12,326 nt of DNA from Bacillota bacterium (GTDB lineage: Bacteria; Bacillota; Clostridia; Acetivibrionales; DTU013), in assembly GCA_023415815.1 (NCBI GenBank), contig JAEZJL010000126.1, positions 1-12,326 of the forward strand, given 5' to 3'. The notes under the pieces were generated by a model. That model saw only the letters and a program-made list of their open reading frames with translations. It made no database searches and had not been told where the DNA came from. Shown one piece after another: positions 6,548 to 12,326 of this stretch. Each line of letters starts with the position of its first letter. Positions within the stretch are counted from its first letter, which is position 1. The translations under genes were made by a program, and so were the position numbers.

Positions 6548-7813
6548 TTATATCAGCGGCTTCTCCAGCAAAGCGTTTTTCCCGCTCCAGTAGCGGTTAA
6601 AGCGCCCCTTTGGAAGCATACCCCATTCTTTTTCGGGTACAAGCTCCGCTATCATCCGTTCTTCTTCCGTCGCAGCCCCCCGCGCAAAATCGCCCAATGC
6701 CTTTAAGTCGGGCACATCGCGCCCGAATAATTCGCGCTCATCGGCAATCCATTTCTTCTCCAGCTCGTCTATGCGACGGCGCAAGGCCGTAATATCCACC
6801 TTCCCGGCAAGCACGCCCCGGTGGACGGCTTCACGCCTCAGCCAGTAAGCCTTGGCCTCACCTTCCCCCTCAAAAACAGGCGCGCCGGATTCTAACCCAA
6901 AGAAGACAGGCTTGAAGGACGAAATGCAGGGCGTCGACGAGCCGGTTATCCATAGAGTAGAAGGCTTTCCCTCGCGCAGCTCGGCAACCAGGCTGCCCGT
7001 CGTTTGGTCTCCCACAACGCCGCCCGCATGCATGCAAACGCTTCTCACGCTGCCGTGGGTAAAGACCCTCGCGTCATCCTGCGGAACATGCCGTCGGAGC
7101 GCCGACATCATGCCTGCCGCATCCCCCGGTTTTTCCAGCGAGGCGTTTGAAGACTCCAGCCGACGGCGGGATCCGGAAAAGTATGTATATAGAGGCTCCG
7201 TAAGCCTGCCCGCAAAATCGAAGCCTGCCTCGACGCCTCCGCGCTTCGTATGGGCCTTGCGTATTGTAAGCCTGTTTGATATCGCGCGGCGGTCCTCAAC
7301 TTTTTCAGCGGCCCAGCGCTTTCCGGAGGTTTCGATAACGTAACCCTCGCGTGGGTCGACGATCAAAAAGCTGTTGTCATAATAAAATTCATGGTCAAAG
7401 CCGCAGTTTCCGCCCTGGCCGTATTCCTCAAGAAGCCGGGTGATCAGGTCCGCCGCTTCTGCCGCGGTTGCGGAGCGCTCAAGCGCCAGACGGACCAGGT
7501 CCATGCCTGTCAGTGCGTCGGGTCCGCGTTTTGCCCTCGTGAATACCGCCTCGTTGCCTATTGCGACCGCCGCCGAATTGACTCCCATTTCAGCGCCCCA
7601 TGTCCACGAAGGTTTGCAAAGCACCGCCTCCAGGGTATGCCCGGCCTGCGGGATCGTCAGATATGTAAGCTTTACCAGGCTGCCGGCGGCATAATCTCTC
7701 GCAGGCACGCGGATCACCAGATGCGGTTCATTCGGGCTGCGGTCGCTGTTTTTGGCAAAAAGGGCCGCTCCCTTATCTGACCAGGACGGAAGCGAGCATA
7801 ACGTATCACACAT
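6548..7813 (-). CDS. Secernin-like C69-family N-terminal nucleophile hydrolase (dipeptidase-like)
   Basis: The chosen start, ATG 7813-7811 (GGAGT 7 bases upstream), yields MCDTLCSLPSWS, which places Cys2 at the N-terminus after Met removal. That is the catalytic nucleophile of C69 peptidases and secernins. A start 30 bases further upstream would bury the cysteine and has no comparable ribosome site. Other matches are ALFAKNSDRSPNEPH (about 17-31), the WTWGAEMGVNSAAVAIGNEAVF segment, NCGFDHEFYYDNSFLIVDP, and RAISNRLTIR. The 421-residue length is usual. Members hydrolyse dipeptides or related amide bonds, but many, including secernins, have no proven substrate. It is likely cytosolic, as no signal peptide is visible. 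It leads a two-gene unit with the ProX gene. The link between the two is not obvious beyond amino acid handling. Confidence 0.85.
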   Translation of the reverse strand: MCDTLCSLPSWSDKGAALFAKNSDRSPNEPHLVIRVPARDYAAGSLVKLTYLTIPQAGHTLEAVLCKPSWTWGAEMGVNSAAVAIGNEAVFTRAKRGPDALTGMDLVRLALERSATAAEAADLITRLLEEYGQGGNCGFDHEFYYDNSFLIVDPREGYVIETSGKRWAAEKVEDRRAISNRLTIRKAHTKRGGVEAGFDFAGRLTEPLYTYFSGSRRRLESSNASLEKPGDAAGMMSALRRHVPQDDARVFTHGSVRSVCMHAGGVVGDQTTGSLVAELREGKPSTLWITGSSTPCISSFKPVFFGLESGAPVFEGEGEAKAYWLRREAVHRGVLAGKVDITALRRRIDELEKKWIADERELFGRDVPDLKALGDFARGAATEEERMIAELVPEKEWGMLPKGRFNRYWSGKNALLEKPLI

Positions 7814-7862
7814 TAGTATCACTCCATGTCTTTTTTGTAGCACATCGATTAAATCATAATCC

Positions 7863-7912
7863 GGATTGTCTCAATCCATTTTGATAATATCACTTCCAGG
7901 AGATTTATACAA
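7863..7912 (-). promoter_or_regulatory. Predicted promoter of the C69-proX unit with an inverted repeat at the start site
   Basis: On the minus strand, TTGTAT (7912-7907), a 17-bp spacer and TATTAT (7889-7884) form a moderate sigma-A promoter with a start near 7878. The perfect inverted repeat GGATTG-TCT-CAATCC (7863-7877) lies exactly at the start, and AATCCGGATT (7858-7867) overlaps it. This is a plausible operator for an unknown regulator. Confidence 0.4.
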
Positions 7913-8232
7913 TAAAAGGAGGCTCAGTTCCCACGGCAAAACCATGACAAAACAAGAGTTCAACGTGCCAAAAATCATCCGGCCTGTTGGAATTTTCTAA
8001 AAAATGCGGGGCAGATCCACTTAAACGGTACCCCGGATATTTTCCTTATTGTCATCAATGAATTTTTCCAGTTTCATGATGCATGGTATGCCTTAAGCCC
8101 TCTGTTTTTATTTTCAAGCGAATCCTGACGAGCTTATATCACTCCACTTCTAGCATTACCCAGCCAGGACACCTCAGCGGCATTCAAAATAACATTCCGC
8201 TGGTTATTAAATTTCGTTGTTACATTTTTTTA
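7913..8232. other. Intergenic stretch without a supported gene
   Basis: No convincing gene is present. The stretch holds an orphan ribosome-site-like AAAAGGAGG (about 7914-7922) with no start codon at a workable distance. It also holds two 18-codon frames (plus strand 7944-8000, and a minus-strand frame MKLEKFIDDNKENIRGTV around 8020-8075). A hairpin CGGGG/CCCCG (8007-8011, 8031-8035) has an A-run on its left, so it could act as a weak leftward terminator. A second hairpin, CAGCGG/CCGCTG, lies at 8175-8180 and 8197-8202. This looks like spacer or decayed coding sequence. Confidence 0.4.
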
Positions 8233-8263
8233 TTGACTTAAAGTTAACGTTAAGGTTTATAAT
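8233..8263 (+). promoter_or_regulatory. MerR-family (AdhR/NmlR-like) promoter-operator of the alcohol dehydrogenase gene
   Basis: A -35 TTGACT (8233-8238) and perfect -10 TATAAT (8258-8263) are separated by 19 bp, the overlong spacer typical of MerR-activated promoters. The spacer holds the dyad CTTAAAG-TTAA-CGTTAAG (8237-8254). It differs by one base from the CTTAAAG-N4-CTTTAAG repeat known for the aldehyde-responsive regulator AdhR of Bacillus subtilis. Confidence 0.8.
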
Positions 8264-8291
8264 TTATGATATTGGATATTGAGTGCTTGCA

Positions 8292-8320
8292 GGCTGCCGC
8301 GGGCATTCGCCGACGCAGCC
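8292..8320 (+). other. Leader hairpin upstream of the alcohol dehydrogenase
   Basis: GGCTGC (8292-8297) pairs with GCAGCC (8315-8320), and inside it GGC (8302-8304) pairs with GCC (8309-8311) around ATTC. It sits in the roughly 90-base untranslated leader. It may influence mRNA stability. No T-run follows. Confidence 0.3.
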
Positions 8321-8358
8321 GCATTCTACAAATACTGGACGAAGAAAGGAATAAAATC

Positions 8359-9537
8359 ATGTTGAACTTCGATTTTCATAACCCTACGCGCATCATTTTC
8401 GGAAAGGATACACAGAAGCAGATCGGCGCGCTTTTGAAGCCGCACGCCCGGAAGGTGCTGCTGCACTATGGCGGAAGCAGCATTAAAAAGAGCGGTCTGT
8501 ATGATACGGTAATTGCTTCCCTGAAGGAAAGCGATGTGGATTTTGTCGAGCTGGGCGGCGTAGTCCCCAATCCCCGGCTGTCCCTTGTCCATGAGGGCAT
8601 TGCCCTGTGCAAAAAGGAAGACGTCGACCTGATCCTCGCCGTGGGCGGCGGCAGCGTCATCGACTCGGCAAAGGCGATCGCAATCGGCTTCTACTATGAC
8701 GGCGACGTCTGGGAGGTCTATGAGCAAAGAAAACCAATCACAAGGGCACTGCCGGTCGCCACAGTCCTGACGATTCCGGCGGCAGGCAGCGAGGCCAGCG
8801 ACAGCACCGTCGTCACCAATGAAGAAAAGCAGATGAAGCTGGGCTATGGAAGCAGGTGCCTGCGCCCCCTTCTCAGCGTCATGAATCCGGAGCTTTTCTT
8901 CACACTGCCGAAAAATCAGATAGCAAACGGCGTGGCGGATATGATGAGCCATATTTTCGAGCGCTATTTTACCAACACGGAGCACACCGACCTGACGGAC
9001 GGTCTGTGTGAGACCACGCTTAAGACCATCATGAAAAATGCGCTGCTTGTTTCAGCCGACCCGAGGAATTACGACGCCTGGTGCCAGGTAGGCTTCGGCG
9101 GCACCGTAGCCCACAACGACCTTTTGGGCCTTGGCCGCGCGCAGGACTGGGCGTGCCACGGCATGGAGCATGAGCTCAGCGCCATATACGACGTTGCCCA
9201 CGGAGCGGGACTTGCTGTATTGACCCCCTCCTGGATGAAGTATGTATATAAGACAAATATCAATATGTTTGTTCAGTTCGCAGTGAATGTCATGGGAGTG
9301 GAAGGCAGCTACCGCGACCCTGACGCCATTGTGCTGGAGGGCATCGCGCGCCTGCGTGAGTTCTTCGTAAAAATGGGGCTGCCCTCTACCCTGTCGGAGC
9401 TCGGCATCGGCAAAGACAAGCTGGAGCTGATGGCCAGAAAAGCCTCGGGCGAAGCCTACGGCGCAGAGCATCCGCTCGGAGGGCTGAAGAAGCTGTACTG
9501 GCAGGATGTGCTTGAAATCTATAAGCTGTCCGTATAG
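8359..9537 (+). CDS. Iron-containing alcohol dehydrogenase (butanol dehydrogenase BdhA/YugJ type)
   Basis: A 392-residue group III alcohol dehydrogenase that interconverts aldehydes and alcohols with NAD(P)H. It opens with FDFHNPTRIIFGKD, typical of the BdhA/YugJ branch. The nucleotide-binding GGGSVID is at 96-102. Metal ligands fit the family spacing: Asp194 and His198 in VADMMSHIFE, His267 in ACHGMEHEL, and His281 in VAHGAGLAV. ATG 8359 has AAAGGA 8 bases upstream. An upstream in-frame ATG at 8266 would lie before the predicted transcription start (near 8270), so it is rejected. The gene stands alone between a MerR-type promoter and its own terminator. The promoter resembles those of aldehyde-stress genes, so detoxification of reactive aldehydes is a likely role. 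Solvent-type alcohol formation is the alternative. Confidence 0.93.
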   Translation: MLNFDFHNPTRIIFGKDTQKQIGALLKPHARKVLLHYGGSSIKKSGLYDTVIASLKESDVDFVELGGVVPNPRLSLVHEGIALCKKEDVDLILAVGGGSVIDSAKAIAIGFYYDGDVWEVYEQRKPITRALPVATVLTIPAAGSEASDSTVVTNEEKQMKLGYGSRCLRPLLSVMNPELFFTLPKNQIANGVADMMSHIFERYFTNTEHTDLTDGLCETTLKTIMKNALLVSADPRNYDAWCQVGFGGTVAHNDLLGLGRAQDWACHGMEHELSAIYDVAHGAGLAVLTPSWMKYVYKTNINMFVQFAVNVMGVEGSYRDPDAIVLEGIARLREFFVKMGLPSTLSELGIGKDKLELMARKASGEAYGAEHPLGGLKKLYWQDVLEIYKLSV

Positions 9538-9567
9538 ATATTATATAAAAAAATCGTGGAATATACG

Positions 9568-9606
9568 AAACAGGCGCTCTTCAAAACGGCGCCTGTTTTC
9601 TTTTTT
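9568..9606 (+). terminator. Intrinsic terminator of the alcohol dehydrogenase gene
   Basis: AAACAGGCGC (9568-9577) and GCGCCTGTTT (9589-9598) form a perfect 10-bp stem with an 11-base loop, followed by TTTCTTTTTT-type uridines up to 9606. Confidence 0.92.
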
Positions 9607-9815
9607 AGGACTCTGGAGCCTTAGAATTTATATGACCTGTCCTCATACCGTAGTATGATTTTATATGCCCTTTCATGCGGCATGCTGGTATCGGCAGGGT
9701 AAAATAGGCGCTATTGAGCCACCCCGATTTTGCATTTTGACAAACCCTCAACTTGCCCGATAATCCGCGGCGCAATTTTATGTGCAGCGGATACGCTGCG
9801 CCAGCCTTCCTCAAT

Positions 9816-10436
9816 TTATACCTGTCGGCCTTTTATCTCCATGGGCGCTCCATGCGACGGGCACAGCCACTTGAAAGGCACGGCGGATATTTTTTCAAAG
9901 GACTCCCGTATCCGAGTCTGATCCCAGTTCCAGGCCGAAGGATATGGCGCCGGTTTGCCGTCCTTGTACTTGATCAGGTCGCCCGCAAAAAGCACATCCT
10001 TATAGAACAGGCATACGTGCCCCGGCGTATGCCCGGGAGTTGGGATGACTTCTATGCCGTTTATATTTTGTCCCGGCACATACGGCTTTATATTCTCCGG
10101 TATTTTCACCTTGAACAGACGGTTTAAATACTTTTTAAAGCTGTGGCGCTCCAGATCGCCGCGGATGTATGGGATATCCTCTTTGGAAGCCCATACCTGT
10201 GCCCCTGTCAATTGCTGAAGTGCGTAAGAATTACCTATATGGTCTAAATCATGATGCGTGAGCAGGATGTGCTTTATATCGCCCAGCTCAATTCCCAGTG
10301 ACTTTATTTCGCTGATGATGCCTTTACCCTTGAAGGGCAATCCGGTATCGACAAGAACGACCTCCCTGTCCCGTATGATGTAGACATAGCTTCCCTTAGA
10401 CGAGTCAAGCTGATAAACGTTTTCAATTATCTTCAT
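9816..10436 (-). CDS. Metallo-beta-lactamase-fold hydrolase
   Basis: A 206-residue MBL-fold protein. Motifs appear in order: VVLVDTG (26-32), the metal-binding loop LTHHDLDH (59-66), TPGHTPGHV (His ligand), LFAGD (Asp ligand), and a late PSHG. In the loop the second His of the canonical HxHxDH is an Asp (THHDLDH), a variant common among uncharacterised members. It may change the metal occupancy. Such proteins hydrolyse thioesters, lactones, phosphodiesters or other esters, and the substrate cannot be read here. The start at 10436 has GGGGAG 7 bases upstream and lies 14 bp after the iron-sulfur flavoprotein gene, so it is the last gene of the PadR operon. No signal peptide is seen, so it is cytosolic. 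Confidence 0.87.
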   Translation of the reverse strand: MKIIENVYQLDSSKGSYVYIIRDREVVLVDTGLPFKGKGIISEIKSLGIELGDIKHILLTHHDLDHIGNSYALQQLTGAQVWASKEDIPYIRGDLERHSFKKYLNRLFKVKIPENIKPYVPGQNINGIEVIPTPGHTPGHVCLFYKDVLFAGDLIKYKDGKPAPYPSAWNWDQTRIRESFEKISAVPFKWLCPSHGAPMEIKGRQV

Positions 10437-10450
10437 AATAGCACTCCCCT

Positions 10451-11170
10451 CTATGTGGCCTTGAACAGTCCCCTTTGAACAAGATTCTCATATACGGCCC
10501 TGGTATCACGTTCCTTTTCCCTGGCAATATATTTGATGAATTGCGGTTTGACGAAAAAGCGACTAATCAGTCTGATCAAAGGGTTTTGCAAGGGAAAACG
10601 CTTTCCGGCGGCAATATCCTTTGAAATCCTGCAGCCGAGCTCCCGGGCCTTTTCCAGGGCTGCCCCGTCCGCGCTTGCGGTCCTGCCCTTGATAAAACCA
10701 GCCCCGAGGACTCCCGAAACATAACCTCTTTTGAACACTCCTCCGCTTATTAAGGAGACCATTTCCTTTGCGGTCTTCCTTGCCGCTCCCGAAGACCCGG
10801 CAGTAGAAATCCCTGCAAAATACTTGCCTCCGAGTGAAGAGGTCATGACCTCAAACATTCCAAGCCTTTCAAAAAGGTTTTTCATTATGGCGTTATAGGT
10901 GCGGCCGTAGGTTGGCGAGCCCCATATGATCCCATCGGCTTCATAAAGCAAATCCCTTATTTCCGCAAAACCGTCCCGAAAAATACAGCTTCCGTCCGAC
11001 AGGCACTTAAAGCAGCCGGTGCAAAAATCGATATCGTACTTGCACAAAAACACTTCCTTTACGCAGGCTCCCCCGCTCTCCGCGCCCTTTAGCGCTTCCC
11101 TTACAAGCGCGGCCGTATTGCCGTTATACCTGGGACTACTTATAATGCCGACCACCTTAAAATCCTTCAT
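10451..11170 (-). CDS. Iron-sulfur flavoprotein / NADPH-dependent FMN reductase-like protein
   Basis: A 239-residue flavodoxin-like protein. The N-terminal SSPRYNGNTAALV is the FMN phosphate loop and IIWGSPTYG (about 81-89) is the second flavin-contact loop. Between them lies a compact cysteine motif CTGCFKCLSDGSC (Cys50, 53, 56, 62; C-x2-C-x2-C-x5-C), the signature of the Isf family, which binds one [4Fe-4S] cluster and FMN and moves single electrons. A basic C-terminal tail follows. ATG 11170 has GGGGGA about 6 bases upstream, and the gene overlaps the end of padR by 14 bases, indicating coupled translation. Under PadR control, it may reduce a drug, quinone or other electrophile. The electron donor and acceptor are unknown. 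Confidence 0.88.
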   Translation of the reverse strand: MKDFKVVGIISSPRYNGNTAALVREALKGAESGGACVKEVFLCKYDIDFCTGCFKCLSDGSCIFRDGFAEIRDLLYEADGIIWGSPTYGRTYNAIMKNLFERLGMFEVMTSSLGGKYFAGISTAGSSGAARKTAKEMVSLISGGVFKRGYVSGVLGAGFIKGRTASADGAALEKARELGCRISKDIAAGKRFPLQNPLIRLISRFFVKPQFIKYIAREKERDTRAVYENLVQRGLFKAT

Positions 11171-11735
11171 GCAGCGTCCCCCCTCTCTGCTCCGTCAGTT
11201 CCTCCAGACACTCTTCCGCCCATCGGATCAACGTTTCCAGGCTTAGATATGCCCTGCGGAGAATAAACCTCCAGTATATTTCCTCACCGTTGAACAGCTT
11301 CATTTCTTCAACATATCTCTCGGATATTTTATACAGGCTTTTGATCTCTTCCAGCTGCCCCTGCTTCTCGTTAAGGAAATGCCTGAATTGGGCCGTCAAT
11401 TCCTCCCGGCTCAAATTTGAACCAAAAAAAATCCTCAGTGTAAATTCATCCCTTTTCTCTTTTGAGAGCTTCTGGGGAAAATTCGTTATCCATTCCTTAA
11501 AAGTGGCCCTTCCGGCTTCGGTTATGCTGTATATCCGCTTGTCCGGCCTGTCGTCCTGCGGCTCGATGACGGACGTCAGGTAGCCCTTGCCTTCAAGCGC
11601 CCCCAATTCCCGGTATATCTGGCTCAGGCTGGCGACCCAGAAATTATTGATGGACTCGTCAAACATTTTTTTCAAATCATACCCCGTCATCTGTCTGTAG
11701 CTTAACAAGCCCAGAACGGCATACTGCAAGGACAT
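11157..11735 (-). CDS. PadR-family transcriptional regulator
   Basis: A 192-residue regulator. Residues 1-80 form the winged-helix PadR domain, with hallmarks QYAVLGLLSYRQMTGYDLKKMF, SQIYRELGALEGKGYL and DRPDKRIYSITEAGR. The C-terminal half (about 90-180) is a long helical dimerisation domain of the virulence-activator-alpha C-terminal type. GGAGGG lies 8 bases before ATG 11735. It is the first gene of a three-gene leftward operon with the iron-sulfur flavoprotein and the MBL hydrolase. PadR proteins usually repress their own operon and are released by phenolic or hydrophobic compounds. The direct repeats over its promoter support autoregulation. The inducer is not known. Confidence 0.92.
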   Translation of the reverse strand: MSLQYAVLGLLSYRQMTGYDLKKMFDESINNFWVASLSQIYRELGALEGKGYLTSVIEPQDDRPDKRIYSITEAGRATFKEWITNFPQKLSKEKRDEFTLRIFFGSNLSREELTAQFRHFLNEKQGQLEEIKSLYKISERYVEEMKLFNGEEIYWRFILRRAYLSLETLIRWAEECLEELTEQRGGTLHEGF

Positions 11736-11767
11736 CCGCTATTCCCTCCGCGATTCATATTCTACTT

Positions 11768-11817
11768 GTTATATAATATCCTACTGGTTATATATTATTC
11801 CACAGGTTATATATTGT
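11768..11817. repeat. Three direct repeats with 19-bp period, probable PadR operators
   Basis: GTTATATAATAT (11768-11779), GTTATATATTAT (11787-11798) and GTTATATATTGT (11806-11817) recur every 19 bp, each preceded by a similar CTACTT, CTACTG or CCACAG. The third overlaps the -35 box, the second the -10 box, and the first lies just past the start site of the predicted padR promoter. Confidence 0.65.
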
Positions 11818-11820
11818 CAA
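11792..11820 (-). promoter_or_regulatory. Predicted promoter of the padR operon
   Basis: On the minus strand, a perfect -35 TTGACA (11820-11815), a 17-bp spacer and a weak -10 TAATAT (11797-11792) would start transcription near 11785, about 50 bases before the gene. The AT-rich repeats make the exact -10 uncertain. Confidence 0.5.
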
Positions 11821-11958
11821 CAGATTCACCAAATAAATTTTATCAATGAGGCTTGCCTTACTATCATAAAATCCGTGCAAGACTGACGTCATAAAAGCAT
11901 TTACCCTTGCAATCACGAAGTTACCTTTTCATTTTACAGATGAATGCATAAATGCCTA

Positions 11959-11989
11959 TTGACTTAAAGCTGACTTTAAGGTCTACAAT
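11959..11989 (+). promoter_or_regulatory. MerR-family (AdhR/NmlR-like) promoter-operator of the aldo/keto reductase gene
   Basis: -35 TTGACT (11959-11964), a 19-bp spacer and -10 TACAAT (11984-11989). The spacer contains CTTAAAG-CTGA-CTTTAAG (11963-11980), which matches the AdhR inverted repeat CTTAAAG-N4-CTTTAAG exactly. It is a near twin of the promoter at 8233-8263. Confidence 0.85.
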
Positions 11990-12046
11990 TTGATTATATA
12001 TAAAATGAGATCAATCAATCGCTTTACATTAAAGGAGGTAATAGGT

Positions 12047-12326
12047 ATGCAGTACAGAAATCTGGGACGCACAGGCCTTAAGGTCAGCGAAATCAGCCTC
12101 GGAAGCTGGCTCACTTATGGAAATGCGGTGGAAAACGATACGGCGGCAAGGACCATCGACCGGGCCTATGAATTGGGCATCAACTTCTTTGACACGGCCA
12201 ATGCATATGCCGGAGGCGAAGCGGAAAAGGTTGTCGGGGAAGCTCTCGGAAAATATAAACGGGACTCCTTCGTCCTGGCTACAAAGGTTTTCTTCCCGAT
12301 GGGAGCCGGCCCGAACGACCGGGGGC
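12047..12326 (+). CDS. Aldo/keto reductase, partial (N-terminal 93 residues)
   Basis: The gene is cut by the right edge. ATG 12047 has AAAGGAGG (12031-12038) 8 bases upstream. The visible N-terminus is typical of the AKR barrel: MQYRNLGRTGLKVSEISLGS, then INFFDTANAYAGGEAE with catalytic Asp49 and Tyr54, and VLATKV with catalytic Lys80. The fourth catalytic residue (His) lies beyond the edge. These NADPH-dependent enzymes reduce aldehydes and ketones. The promoter shares its MerR-type operator with the alcohol dehydrogenase at 8359, so both probably answer to the same carbonyl-stress regulator. It points away from the padR operon. Confidence 0.93.
   Translation, partial: MQYRNLGRTGLKVSEISLGSWLTYGNAVENDTAARTIDRAYELGINFFDTANAYAGGEAEKVVGEALGKYKRDSFVLATKVFFPMGAGPNDRG

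Noticed and set aside
8266..8358. N-terminal extension of the alcohol dehydrogenase from ATG 8266
   Set aside because: This ATG lies before the predicted transcription start, has no ribosome site, and the extra 31 residues are outside the family fold.
8326..8985. Minus-strand ORF (219 codons) within the alcohol dehydrogenase
   Set aside because: It is antisense to the complete motif set of the dehydrogenase and has a low-complexity, unrecognisable translation; a shadow of the G+C-biased gene.
9643..9658. TCATAC/GTATGA hairpin as a terminator
   Set aside because: Only six weak pairs and no clean T-run. The dehydrogenase already has a strong terminator, and the site lies beyond the end of the MBL gene without clear function.
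9605..9814. 69-codon minus-strand ORF between the terminator and the MBL gene
   Set aside because: It begins at TTG with no good ribosome site, overlaps the dehydrogenase terminator and has no recognisable motif. It is too weak to call.
11884..11891. TGACGTCA palindrome upstream of the aldo/keto reductase
   Set aside because: Eight bases is too short to mean much, it stands alone and lies well upstream of the promoter.
1..12326. CRISPR arrays, tRNAs, rRNA, transposons or prophage genes
   Set aside because: No regular long repeat-spacer pattern, no tRNA-like cloverleaf, no transposase or phage motif was seen on either strand.

Overview
This is a mostly coding window from a bacterium that looks like a Bacillota member, probably class Clostridia. 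The grounds are strong AGGAGG-type ribosome binding sites before nearly every gene, intermediate G+C genes separated by AT-rich promoters, and typical Firmicutes families (PadR regulator, ProX editing protein, BdhA/YugJ-type alcohol dehydrogenase, iron-sulfur flavoprotein). The species cannot be named from the sequence. No rRNA, tRNA, CRISPR array or insertion sequence was seen.

Region 1 (1-5960) is a divergent sugar or polyol catabolic locus. A LacI-family repressor followed by a partial FucI/AraA-like isomerase is read leftward. Read rightward is a five-gene cluster with 12-28 bp gaps: D-2-hydroxyacid dehydrogenase, phosphotriesterase-family lactonase, a divergent shikimate-dehydrogenase-like oxidoreductase, a cupin-type phosphoglucose isomerase broken by a one-base frameshift, and a KDPG/KHG-type aldolase. 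The 311 bp between the arms hold two near-identical LacI-type operators (1403-1414 and 1506-1517), a leftward promoter, two tandem rightward promoters, and an 18-bp perfect palindrome between those two. The cluster ends at a bidirectional terminator that lies inside a 16-codon ORF with a good ribosome binding site. I do not recognise this enzyme set as a described pathway. It would fit oxidation, lactone opening, isomerisation and retro-aldol cleavage of an unusual sugar acid or cyclic polyol. No transporter, kinase or dehydratase is visible here.

Region 2 (5985-7920) is a leftward pair: a secernin-like C69 N-terminal-nucleophile hydrolase followed by a ProX-type prolyl-tRNA editing protein. 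A short inverted repeat sits at the predicted transcription start. About 300 bp of non-coding, possibly decayed sequence follows (7920-8230).

Region 3 (8233-9606) is a single-gene unit for an iron-dependent alcohol dehydrogenase. Its promoter has a 19-bp spacer and an AdhR/NmlR-like MerR-family operator, and the unit ends in a clear terminator. The same promoter design (11959-11989) drives an aldo/keto reductase cut off at the right edge. The two carbonyl-reducing enzymes are therefore probably one regulon under a MerR regulator encoded elsewhere.

Region 4 (9816-11820) is a leftward three-gene operon between them: PadR-family repressor, [4Fe-4S] flavoprotein, and metallo-beta-lactamase-fold hydrolase. 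Its promoter is overlaid by three direct repeats with a 19-bp period, probable PadR operators.
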